Source of the DNA: Dryocosmus kuriphilus
Taxonomy: Eukaryota; Arthropoda; Insecta; Hymenoptera; Cynipidae
DNA: 64,000 nt
Direction: 5' to 3'
Assembly (NCBI GenBank): GCA_038277395.1
Contig: CM076195.1
Location: forward strand, 18,314,327 to 18,378,326
Shown here: one piece after another, positions 32,274 to 41,915 of the stretch
How positions within the stretch are numbered: position 1 is the stretch's first letter
How the letters are laid out: every line of letters starts with the position of its first letter
Notes under the pieces: generated by a model
Told to the model about the DNA's origin: nothing
Database searches by the model: none
The model's input: only the letters and a program-made list of their open reading frames with translations
Translations under genes and position numbers: made by a program

Positions 32274-33072
32274 TATTTTCAACTACAAGAACTGGGATAA
32301 ATTAAATTATACGATCAGACGTAAATACAAATAAATTCGATTTTACTTTCACTCAAAAGTTTGGATACAAAGACAATGATACAAATTCGCAAATTACTGA
32401 CAAACATTAATCGAAAACAGAAAATTCAAGTTGAAACAATAATAAAACACAATCACGGAGAAGTTATTTCTAGTTATCTTAACTGGTCGAGAGCCAGAGA
32501 GCAAAAGCCAGGTCATTGGTACTGCTAATAGTTTTTTATGATTTCATACGATAAGGGACCACTGTTCTTTCTTTCTTTCGTGTTCCCAAGTTCAAGTTCT
32601 CTTTTCTCTCTCTTTCTTTATCGTGGCTTTCTCATATACAGCCGATGGAACACGAGCCGAAAACACGTCTCCTTTTTCTATTCGTTTCTAAAGTATGTAT
32701 GCGTAAATATGTGTGTGTAGGCGCGCCTTAAGCGTAAATGTTGTGTGGGTATGTGAGGTGTTCTTTTACGCGTGTTCTCCCCGTGCGTCTAGAGAACTTC
32801 CCTTATGCGAAAGCTCGGCTTACCAAAGCATGAGATTTATCTCATATGAGTAAGCACACGAAAATGATGCCCAAGTCCTCATTAACCTGTAGGTCTAGCC
32901 CAGCGTTGAACACACTGTCCAAACCCGCATTCACCTGTGTAGGCTTAGATCAACTTTGGGTCATCAACCGTCCAAGTTTTCATTACTCCTCTAGGTTTAG
33001 ATCGACTTTGAACACACTGTTCAAGTTATCATTAACCTCTATTAGGCTTAAAACTACTTTGGACAGTTTTCT

Positions 33073-33121
<49 letters not shown>
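32274..33121 (-). repeat. BEL/Pao 5' LTR (right copy, inner part up to the insertion)
   Basis: Matches the left LTR from TATTTTCAACTACAAG through the (TA)n tract (about 33074-33121) with small indels, for example CTTTCTTTCTTTCTTTC shortened. It stops where the palindromic element begins. Confidence 0.85.
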
Positions 33122-33123
<2 letters not shown>

Positions 33124-33169
33124 GTAAGAACCATTTAGAGCCGGTCATAGGGTTGTTGCATTTATAAAA

Positions 33170-33238
33170 ATGGCGGCAAATGCAACCAATGAAAAAAGTA
33201 ATTTTTGAACTGTAGGCTTTTCATTGGTTGCCGCCATG
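33170..33238. other. Hairpin near left tip of palindromic element
   Basis: ATGGCGGCAA and ACCAATGAAAA (33170-33195, with a 5-base bulge ATGCA) pair with TTTTCATTGGTTGCCGCCAT (33219-33238). The right stem ends in GCCGCCATG, a strong start-codon context opening a 9-residue frame. The left stem contains the start point (33177) of the 18.4-kb tandem duplication. The mirror copy lies near 50752-50822. Confidence 0.8.
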
Positions 33239-33572
33239 ATCGATTGTCATATGTGCAACAGATGATAGTGACATAGTGAGTCAAGTTGCCCATCAAAAAT
33301 ATACAACTTCGTAATTAAAGTTGTTTATTGTAAAAAAAATAAAATAAAATAAATAAAGCACAATTAAAAGTTTATTAAAATTCGGAGATGCGAAATAAGA
33401 ATTTACGTGATATAGTTGAAGTCCACCTAGCGATTTTATTGATGACAAGTTTCGTGTTTTGCTTGTGAGGTGTGAGGTTATGCAATTGTTGACAGTTTTG
33501 GTTTTTAGCAGAAAAACATTAGTCTATTAATTTTTGTGCTTTCACTGAATGTTAAATATTTGGGAATGCTAG

Positions 33573-33663
33573 GTAAGTATTTACAGTAATAAAAATGCAG
33601 TATTGGAAATTTTCATCGTAAACAAAATTTAATTTTTCTTTTTGTATTTTCCTTTTTTTTCAG
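33573..33663 (+). other. Candidate 91-bp intron in palindrome arm
   Basis: A consensus donor GCTAG|GTAAGT (33573) and a strong acceptor CCTTTTTTTTCAG| (ending 33663) define a short insect-sized intron. A second donor, GAA|GTAAGA, follows near 33717. Together with the downstream exons this suggests the arm began as a spliced gene segment. Confidence 0.5.
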
Positions 33664-34375
33664 ATTGTTTATTTTATGTACACAGAATATTTTTACAAAG
33701 TTTCAAGTCGATCGAAGTAAGAATCTAGGAGAGAGAGCCTTTGGAAATTCCCCTAATAAGTAAGTTAAAAAAAATTAATTTTTAAAAATTTAAATTTTCT
33801 GATTTAAATTTTTACACTTAACAATAGTAAATTTTAAGAAAAATTTAATTCCCCTGATAAGTTAGTTAAAAAAAATTTTTCTTCGTTTTATTCCTACTAA
33901 CTTTAATCGATTCTTTCTAAAAACACTATTTTTGAAGTTGGTGGGTACGATTTCTCAAAAACTAATACACGGATCTTATTGAAATTTTACACACTTCAGA
34001 ATAGGATTGACTAGTGATTGAACGAAGGTTTTCTTTCGTTTTGCAACTTATTTTACAAAGCTAAACGTAGTGCAAATTGTACCAAAAATTGTACTGTTTT
34101 GCATACAACTCTGCCAAAAATTCAAATTTTAATTTTTTATTTAAATCCTTCGTTCAGTCACGAGATATACTTATCTACTAACAGAAAATATTGGTTTTTT
34201 AATTTCAGATCCAGCTATACATACATTTATTTCAGGTGGCGCAAATAACATTTAATCTTTTATGCGTTTGTAATTTTTGTGTCTAGTACTTTATTGTCAT
34301 CACGGTCAGAGATATTTTACAATTTTACTGTATGGAAGGGAACTTAAATTTTAATTATATCTTAAATTCTGACAG

Positions 34376-34825
34376 CTTGGTCTTGTGGAGGACGTCAGTG
34401 GTGGAGAAGAATTTGCCGACTTCAGAACGCGAGTCTCGGAACTAAGCAAGGATATCGTATTCGTTATCGGAAGTAGTCACTGCAGTAGTAGTCACTGAAG
34501 TAGTCCTTACACTGACTGCAGAAGAATCCGGGGATCAAACGACACCCACTTGCGATTCGACAGAAGCTTCCCTATTCGTCATGCAAGCAGTGGCAAAGAA
34601 TATTTCGCCGTTAGTACTTTTCTCAAAACTTTATCTACAATTTCTAATTGTACATCATTTATATTTTTATATCCCTCATTGTGTGTACGGAAGAATTAAC
34701 TTAAAGCTGCAGTTCGCATTTTAGAGAAGAGAGCGAGGTGGTTCGAAAGGTGTTGGAAGCTACTCTGAATTTGACGGAGAATATGCAGTGCGACACACAA
34801 GTTGGAGAGCTATGTGAATGGATCG
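34376..34825 (+). pseudogene. TNPO3-like: Transportin-3 exon pair, unit A (left arm)
   Basis: Exon a (34376-34609) follows CTGACAG and reads LVEDVSGGEEFADFRTRVSE, then KDIVFVIGSS. This corresponds to the segment of Transportin-3 where intact proteins have DDFxEFRxRVxxLxKDxxFxIGS. A TGA follows at about 34496 because this arm has a duplicated AGTAGTCACTG word. The rest (VMQAVAKN-like) is in another frame and ends at CC|GTTAGT. Exon b (34725-34825) follows GCATTTTAG and reads EVVRKVLEATLNLTENMQCD, then VGELCEWI, ending at G|GTAGAA. Both belong to the central HEAT repeats. Order and phase match an unprocessed gene copy; the stop disables it. Confidence 0.7.
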
Positions 34826-35597
34826 GTAGAATGACCGATCTTATTGAAATTTGGCGCACTTTAAAATTGGATTGAATAGTGACTGAGCGAAGATTTTTTT
34901 TCGATTACAACAAATTTTACAACGTCAAACGTAGTATAAACATCTAGGAGAGAGAACATTTGGAAATTCCCCTGATAAGTAAGTTAAAAAAAGATTAATT
35001 TTTAAAAATTAAAATTTTTTAATTTAAATTTTTACATTTAAAAATGGTAATTTTTAAGGAAAATTTAATTGCTCTGATAAATTAGTTTAAAAAAACTTTT
35101 CTTCATTTTATTCCTACGAACTTTAATCGATTTTTTCTAAAAACACTATTTTTGAAGTTGGTGGGTGCGATTTCTCAAAAACTAATACACCGATCTTGTT
35201 GAAATTTTACACACTTCAGAATGGGTTTGACTAGTGATTGAACGAAGGTTTTTTTCGTTTTTTAACTAATTTTACAAAGCTAAACGTAGTGCAAATTGTA
35301 CCAAAAATTGTACTGTTTTGCATACAACTCTGCCAAAAAATTCAAATTTTTTAATTTTTTATTTCAATCCTTCGTTCAGTCACGAGATATACTTATCTAC
35401 TAAAAGAAAGTATTGCTTTTTTGATTTCGGATCCAGCTATACATAAATTTATTCCAGGTGGCGCAAATAACATTTAATTTTGTATACATTTGTAATTTTT
35501 GTGTCTAGTACTTTATTGTCATCATGGTCAGTGATATTTTACAATTTTACTGTATGGAAGGGAACATAAATTTTAATTATTTCTTAAATTCTAACAG

Positions 35598-36229
35598 CTT
35601 GGTCTTGTGGAGGACGTCAGTGGTGGAGAAGAATTTGCCGACTTCAGAACGCGAGTCTCGGAACTAAGTAAGGATATCGTATTCGTTATCGGAAGTAGTC
35701 ACTGCAGTAGTAGTCACTGAAGTAGTCCGTACACTGACTGCAGAAGAATCCGGGGATCAAACGACACCCACTTGCGATTCGAAGGAAGTTTCCCTATTCG
35801 TCATGCAAGCAGTGGCAAAGAATACTTTGCCGTTAGTAACTTTCTCTAAACTTTATCATTTACAACTCCTAATTGTACATTATTTCTTGAGCGGCAGTGA
35901 ATAGATTTAGATTAGAGATTCAGAAATTATGTAGATATAGAATAAGGTAGGAATAAGTATTTGTAAAATCTACGCTGGATGTAAAGATGTGATGGATATG
36001 TAAAGACTCTCAAACCCGTAAAAGGGAGAGAGTATAAATAAATAAACCAACCAATTGTACATTATTTATACATATTTTTATATCCGTCATTGTGTGTACG
36101 GAAGAATTAACTTAAAGCTGCAGTTCGCATTTTAGAAAAGAGAACGAGGTGGTGGAAGCTATTCTGAATTTGACGGAGAATATGCAGTGCGACACACAAG
36201 TTGGAGAGCTATGTGAATGGATCGATAGA
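35598..36229 (+). pseudogene. TNPO3-like: Transportin-3 exon pair, unit B (left arm)
   Basis: Exon a (35598-35831) repeats the unit-A exon with few changes, including the AGTAGTCACTG duplication and stop. Exon b (about 36136-36229) reads ENEVVEAILNLTENMQCDTQ, then VGELCEWIDR. The intron between them contains the 167-bp insertion at 35886-36052. The donor after exon b is lost (ATAGAA instead of GTAGAA). Confidence 0.7.
35886..36052 (+). mobile_element. 167-bp retroposed insertion with 15-bp target duplication
   Basis: AATTGTACATTATTT occurs immediately before (35871-35885) and after (36053-36067) this piece, which ends in AGTATAAATAAATAAACCAACC. A 15-bp duplication and an A-rich 3' tail suggest a 5'-truncated LINE end or a SINE. 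The same insertion is present in the right arm (38065-38231) and in the second 18-kb copy, so it predates the palindrome. Confidence 0.8.
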
Positions 36230-36479
36230 ATGACCGATCTTATTGAAATTTTGCATACTTTAAAATCGGATTGAATAGTGATTGAGCGAAGATTTTTTTT
36301 TTTCGATTACAACTAATTTTACAACGCCAAACGTAGTGTAAATTGTACAAAAATTGTACTGTTTTCCATGAAACTCTACAAAAAATTCAAATTTCAATTT
36401 TTAAAAAAATCCTTCGTTCAACCACGAGCTATACTTTTTTTTTTTTTTTTTTTTTTTTGATCAGCAAAAAAAAATGTAA

Positions 36480-37466
36480 CGAAACAAAGAAAGAGGAGAG
36501 AATTGAAGAAGCGACCTCTAAAACCACTTCTTTCTCAATTTCTTTTTTAATAACAATTTAACATTTTAAAGAAAAGTTAAAGATCTAAAGAATTAAATGA
36601 AGCAAAAATAAAAATTAGATTTAAAAATTCTTTCGTCTTTCTTTGTTTAACCCACCTCAAGACTGAAAAAAATTAAGTAGAACTTTAGTAGTTCGATTTC
36701 ATCAGTGGAAATCTGCGGAACTCGTGTCTGACAACTGCTGCTCCTCTGGTCTCCAAGGGTAAACTGAAAACTCAGGTATATAAAATCAAGTAGACACATT
36801 AAATGACTATTACCTATCCAAGTGAAAACAAATAATAAAGGGATAATAAGAAGAAATCATTCCACTTACACGACAAGCAATTTTTCTTTAAAACGTTAAA
36901 TTTTTGTTAAAAAAGAAATTGAGAAAGAAGAGGTTTTGGAGGTCGCTTTCTCAATTTATTCCTCTTTCTTTGTTTGGTTACTTTTTTTTGTTGGTCCAAA
37001 TCTTCCGTATTTTTTTCTCTATGAAAAATGTTACTTTGAAGTTGCCTGGACGTTTATTGCTTGTGGTGTAAGCGGAATGTTTTCTTCTTATTATCCCTTT
37101 ATTAATTTTTTTCACTTGGATAGGTAATAGTCATTTAATGTGTCTACTTGATTTTATATACCTGAGTTTTCAGTTTATCCTTGCCGACCGGAAGAGCAGC
37201 AGTTGTCAGCCACGAGTTCTGCAGATTTCCACTGATGAAATCGAACTAAAGTTCTACTTAATTTTTTTCAGTCTTGAGGAGGGTTAAACAAAGAAAGACG
37301 AAAGAATTTTTAAATCTAATTTTTATTTTTGCTTCATTTAATTCTTTACATCTTTAACTTTTCTTTAAAATGTTAAATTTTTATTAAAAAAGAAATTGAG
37401 AAAGAAGTGGTTTTAGAGGTCGCTTTCTCAATTCTTTCCTCTTTCTTTGTTTCGTTACATTTTTTT
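36480..37466. repeat. Palindrome centre: arms 36480-36883 / 37058-37466, loop ~174 bp
   Basis: The sequence from GTAACGAAACAAAGAAAGAG to TTCCACTTACACGACAAGCA returns inverted from ATTGCTTGTGGTGTAAGCGG to TCTTTCTTTGTTTCGTTAC. The unpaired middle (36884-37057) holds a third, direct copy of the GAAATTGAGAAAGAAG..GGTTTT..GAGGTCGC block. In a transcript this would be the hairpin loop. Small frames here (36936-37127) show no domain. Confidence 0.85.
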
Positions 37467-37650
37467 TGCTGATCCAAATCTTCCAAGATGGGACTTAGTC
37501 CCACAACAGAGAGCAGATATATAAGCATAAGGGTGAGGCACAATGGACTTACAGTCTGAGCGCCGGGGGAGGAGGTGGTTTTATTGGGTAGGGGCCGTTA
37601 GGTCGAGTCCCATACTCAGTCCGTCAAAAGAATTTCCACCTCCTTCTCCT

Positions 37651-37685
<35 letters not shown>
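37467..37685 (+). mobile_element. SINE-like insertion with long poly-A, right arm only
   Basis: In the right arm, between GCTGATC and GTATAGCTCG, there is ~180 bp followed by a run of ~35 As. The body has GGTCGAGTCC (37601-37610), close to a tRNA-type B box, and a GC-rich GCGCCGGGGGAGGAGGTGG. The left arm at the same place (36431-36460) has only the homopolymer (as Ts), so the body was either gained here or lost there. The frame 37543-37857 crossing it is not a gene. Confidence 0.55.
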
Positions 37686-37688
<3 letters not shown>

Positions 37689-37889
37689 TAGCTCGTGGTT
37701 GAACGAAGGATTTTTAAACAAATTGAAATTTGAATTTTTTGTAGAGTTTCATGGAAAACAGTACAATTTTTGTACAATTTACACTACGTTTGGCGTTGTA
37801 AAATTAGTTGTAATCGAAAAAAAATCTTCGCTCAATCACTATTCAATCCGATTTTAAAGTATGCAAAATTTCAATAAGATCGGTCATTC

Positions 37890-38512
37890 TATCGATCCAT
37901 TCACATAGCTCTCCAACTTGTGTGTCGCACTGCATATTCACCGTCAAATTCAGAATAGCTTCCACCACCTCGTTCTCTTTTCTAAAATGCGAACTGCAGC
38001 TTTAAGTTAATTCTTTCTTACACACAATGACGGATATAAAAATATGTATAAATAATGTACAATTGGTTGGTTTATTTATTTATACTCTCTACCTTTTACG
38101 GGTTTGAGAGTCTTTACATATCCATCACATCTTTACATCCAGCGCAGATTTTACAAATACTTATTCCTACCTTATTCTATATGTACATAATTTCTGAATC
38201 TCTAATCTAAATCTACGCACTGCCGCTCAAGAAATAATGTACAATTAGGAGTTGTAAATGATAAAGTTTAGAGAAAGTTACTAACGGCAAAGTATTCTTT
38301 GCCACTGCTTGCATGACGAATAGGAAAACTTCCTTCGAATCGCAAGTGGGTGTCGTTTGATCCCCGGATCCTTCTGCAGTCAGTGTAAGGAGCATTTGCC
38401 GGAAACAGTGACTACTTCCGATAACAAATACGATATCCTTGATTAGTTTCGAGACTCCCGTTCTGAATTCGGCAAATTCTTCTCCACCACTGACGTCCTC
38501 CACAAGATCAAG
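37890..38512 (-). pseudogene. TNPO3-like: Transportin-3 exon pair, unit B' (right arm; best-preserved exon a)
   Basis: Exon a (38512-38286, minus strand) is open throughout: EDVSGGEEFAEFRTGVSKLI, KDIVFVIGSSHCFRQMLL, then EVFLFVMQAVAKNTLP, ending at CC|GTTAGT. It aligns with the human-type order EFRxRVxxLxKDLIFLIGSxxCFxQ ... AVLFIMxAIAKS in Transportin-3. It lacks the AGTAGTCACTG duplication that puts a stop in the left-arm copies, so it is probably nearest the source. Exon b (37981-37890) repeats the ENEVVEA..LNLTENMQ frame. The intron holds the 167-bp insertion (38065-38231). The open frame runs past the exon into the insertion, so its full 96 codons are not the protein. Confidence 0.75.
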
Positions 38513-39281
38513 CTGTCAGAATTTGAGAAATAAGTAAAATTTATGTTCCCTTCCATACAGTAAAATTGTAAAATATCACTGACCATGATGACAATAAAGT
38601 ACTAGACACAAAAATTACAAATGTATACAAAATTAAATGTTATTTGCGCCACCTGGAATAAATTTATGTATAGCTGGATCCGAAATCAAAAAGCAACACT
38701 TTCTTTTAGTAGATAAGTATATCTCGTGACTGAACGAAGGATTTAAATAAAAAATTAAAATTTGAATTTTTGGCAGAGTTGTATGCAAAACAGTACAATT
38801 TTTGTACAATTTGCACTACGTTTAGCTTTGTAAAATTAGTTTCAAAACGAAAAAAACCTTCGTTCAGTCACTAGTCAATCCTATTCTGAAGTGTGTAAAA
38901 TTTCAACAAGATCGGTGTATTAGTTTTTGAGAAATCGCACCCACCAACTTCAAAAATAGTGTTTTTAGAAAAAATTGATTAAAGTTCGTAGAAATAAAAC
39001 GAAGAAAAGTTTTTTAAAACTAATTTATCAGGGCAATTAAATTCTCCTTAAAAATTACAATTTTTAAATGTAAAAATTTAAATTAAAAAATTTTAATTTT
39101 TAAAAATTAATCTTTTTTTTTATCTTACTTATCAGGGGAATTTCCAAATGTTCTCTCTCCTAGATGTTTATACTACGTTTGACGTTGTAAAATTTGTTGT
39201 AATCGAAAAAAAATCTTCGCTCAGTCACTATTCAATCCAATTTTAAAGTGCGCCAAATTTCAATAAGATCGGTCATTCTAC

Positions 39282-39734
39282 CGATCCATTCACATAGCTC
39301 TCCAACTTGTGTGTCGCACTGCATATTCTCCGTCAAATTCAGAGTAGCTTCCAACATCTTTCGAACCACCTAGCTCTCTTCTCTAAAATGCGAACTGCAG
39401 CTTTAAGTTATTTCTTCCATACACACAATGAGGGATATAAAAATATAAATGATGTACAATTAGAAATTGTAAATGATAAAGTTTTGAGAAAAGTACTAAC
39501 GGCGAAATATTCTTTGCCACTGCTTGCATGGCGAATAGGGAAGCTTCTGTCGAATCGCAAGTGGGTGTCGTTTGATCCCCGGATTCTTCTGCAGTCAGTG
39601 TAAGGACTACTTCAGTGACTAATACTGCAGTGACTACTTCCGATAACGAATACGATATCCTTGATTAGTTCCGAGACTCGCGTTCTGAAGTCGGCAAACT
39701 CTTCTCCACCATTGACGTCCTCCACAAGACCAAG
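39282..39734 (-). pseudogene. TNPO3-like: Transportin-3 exon pair, unit A' (right arm)
   Basis: Mirror of 34376-34825. Exon a runs 39734-39501 and exon b about 39382-39282. The acceptor CTGACAG and donor CC|GTTAGT are kept. It carries point changes relative to the left arm (ATTGACGTCC, AATACTGCAG). The Gypsy element is inserted 17 bases beyond the exon a acceptor side, in the flanking intron. Confidence 0.65.
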
Positions 39735-39751
39735 CTGTCAGAATTTAAGAT

Positions 39752-41424
39752 TGTAACGTGGTGAAACCCACCACGTTGGGGATCCTCTCCCCAGGCCGAT
39801 ACATAATAATAATTTATTGAAAACTTTAATTGGGGGTTATAAGAAGGGTAGGATGGCCAGAAAGGAACTCACTGGCGTAAGAGGTAAAAAGGGATATGAA
39901 TGTGTGAGTGTGAATGATAGTCTGGTAATTCTCGAATTCCTTTTTTTTTATGTACTATGATTTACCTGATGTATTATGTAGAATTGTAAAGACGGGGGGG
40001 GGGGGGGGGGGGGGGGGGGGCGATGGCTGGAGGATCTGCCTGCACCCCGCTAGCCCGGACCTCACCGCTGACAGATGACCACCAGAAAGATAAGTTCCAC
40101 TTCACTATCCCGCACGTCGCACTGTGTCGCCCGGCACTCCGAATCCCGCACCTCGCACTACATGTCACTACGTATACACCACTACCGTTCACTTGAGGGG
40201 AGGAGATTTCCCGCGATGGAAATCCGCGGAACGAGAAAATAATCCTCCACGGTCGAATAGAAGTCGCGGCGAGAGAAGCGGCCATGATGTCTGAGATTTC
40301 AGTCCTGCCACATTATCACGAAGCAGACTTGGCACGATACCGACGAGCAGAGGGAATCGTAGTTCGGGAGGGCAGCACCTGTCAGATCTGCAGTGCCACA
40401 GCGAAGAGAGAACCGGGTATGATACCGACGAGATGGAAGTAATATAGTTCGGAGGGCAGCACCTGTCGGACTGGAAATTGGCGCGTAGAGAGACGCTACT
40501 CACGCAGGGTGAAAGCGGAGCAGCGTCAGTTCCGATTTGGCCATCGTACAAGTTGAGTGCTGACAGTTTTCTGGTTGCAGTTTAGCGGAAATTTCAGCGG
40601 AACAGTCCAAGATGACTCCAAGGGGAAGCAGGTAGGCCAAAGGCAATATCGATCTTCTCTCCTCTTGTTTTTCTAGTTTGCTTCGTTTCGATATTTCGTG
40701 GTTTTTATTTTTCGTGCAATTTTGTTTTTGAGAAAGTAACTTGCGATGAATGTAGAGTTAGTGCGAGTGAGCAGCCGCGGTTAAGATTTTCAGGCCATGC
40801 GCCATTTCTGAAAAGTGACCGCGTCGCCGGACTTTGTTCTACTGTCGCGACCTTTTAGTCTAGTGAGCACAAATTGCCGTAATAAGTTTTGTTGGTTGTT
40901 CATTGCCGGTTATTTTGATGTAATTTCGATATAAAAAAAAAAAAAAATGAGACTGCCGTGTAAATTGCCGTAAGTAATTACTGTAGCGATTCATACGTTT
41001 ATGATTTTTCTTCGCTTTTTGAATTATTATAATTTCGATCTCTTGTAATTGTTCACATCACTTTTAACCAATTCTTTAATAAACCGTTGTGCTTTTCTAT
41101 TTTACAATAATTTGCTGAGTAATGATTTTTCAATTCTGTGTCTGATTCGTTTCGACGCCCCCACCAAATCCCTCTCCTTTAGAGCTAGCGCGGGATTAAG
41201 TGGATTTGCCATTTCGTGGGAGTGATTTCGAGAAGTACCTTTTTTTGGGTTTTTGTGTTCTCTGAGCGACACCCTTTTTTTTGGGGGTGTCTGGCGCCCA
41301 AGTAGCATTACAAATTTTCTTCCTTTTTGACTTGGAAAATTTTATTAGCGGACACGTAGGGTAAGCGGAATCTTATGGCGGTACTACGAGCCTCAAGTCC
41401 CAAGGGGTAAGTATTAACATTTAT
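39752..41424 (+). repeat. Gypsy 5' LTR, copy 1
   Basis: 1,673 bp starting TGTAACGTGG and ending AACATTTAT. The 3' LTR ends TCGTTAT, so termini have diverged. It contains a 27-G run (39994-40020), an AATAAA (41080-41085) for transcript ending, and GTCTGGCGCCCAAGTAGC (41290-41307), whose TGGCGCCCA repeats the start of the true primer-binding site 139 bp downstream. Relative to the 3' LTR it keeps a ~140-bp segment after GGAAATCCGC (about 40228-40370). Minus-strand frames here (Pro-rich across the G run) are artefacts. Confidence 0.9.
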
Positions 41425-41430
41425 AAATTT

Positions 41431-41448
41431 TGGCGCCCAACGTGGGGC
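41431..41448 (+). other. Gypsy primer-binding site, tRNA-Lys1,2 type
   Basis: TGGCGCCCAACGTGGGGC lies 6 bases after the LTR. This 18-mer is the known complement of the 3' end of tRNA-Lys1,2, used by several retroviruses and retroelements. Confidence 0.85.
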
Positions 41449-41915
41449 CCGAAACGAATCAGATTGGGACTTTCTCTCTTTTTGTGTTTTGAACATTTGA
41501 AAAATTTTCTGAGCTTGAACAACCATTCCCGACTTACCATTATTTATTTGAACTGTGAGTGATCCAGGAAAGTGTTTTGCTTGTGAATGAATTTTGAAAT
41601 AAGAATTTCACCTTCGAGAAAAATAAGTCGAACCGAAGTGATCTTGAGATAAGAAGTCCATTAAGGTTAAAGTGCTTTGGGTATCATTCACATTTCAACT
41701 TTCATTTAAATCCATTGTTTGTGGGTTCGATGTGTTCATATGGCCTGAGCATACATTTTGTATTCCTTTCTTAGGTTTTGATGACGTCACCATTGCTCTA
41801 TTTTTAATGTTGTATCTTGCCATTTCGATATTTGCTTTAGTGAGGATTGTTTTTTTTTTAGAGTAGGATTTTCAGGTTTCGAAAAAAAAAAAAAAAAAAG
41901 TCGGTGTTAGACGCG

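Noticed and set aside
38213..38285. Last ~24 codons of the open frame in the inner right-arm TNPO3 copy
   Set aside because: They lie beyond the exon donor, in intron and then the 167-bp insertion; not part of the protein.
39307..39603. 98-codon plus-strand frame, repeated at 57676-57972
   Set aside because: Shadow of the minus-strand TNPO3 exon pair.
39974..40285. Minus-strand frames with Pro runs, also near 48306 and 58318
   Set aside because: They read through the G homopolymer in the Gypsy LTR and change with its length.
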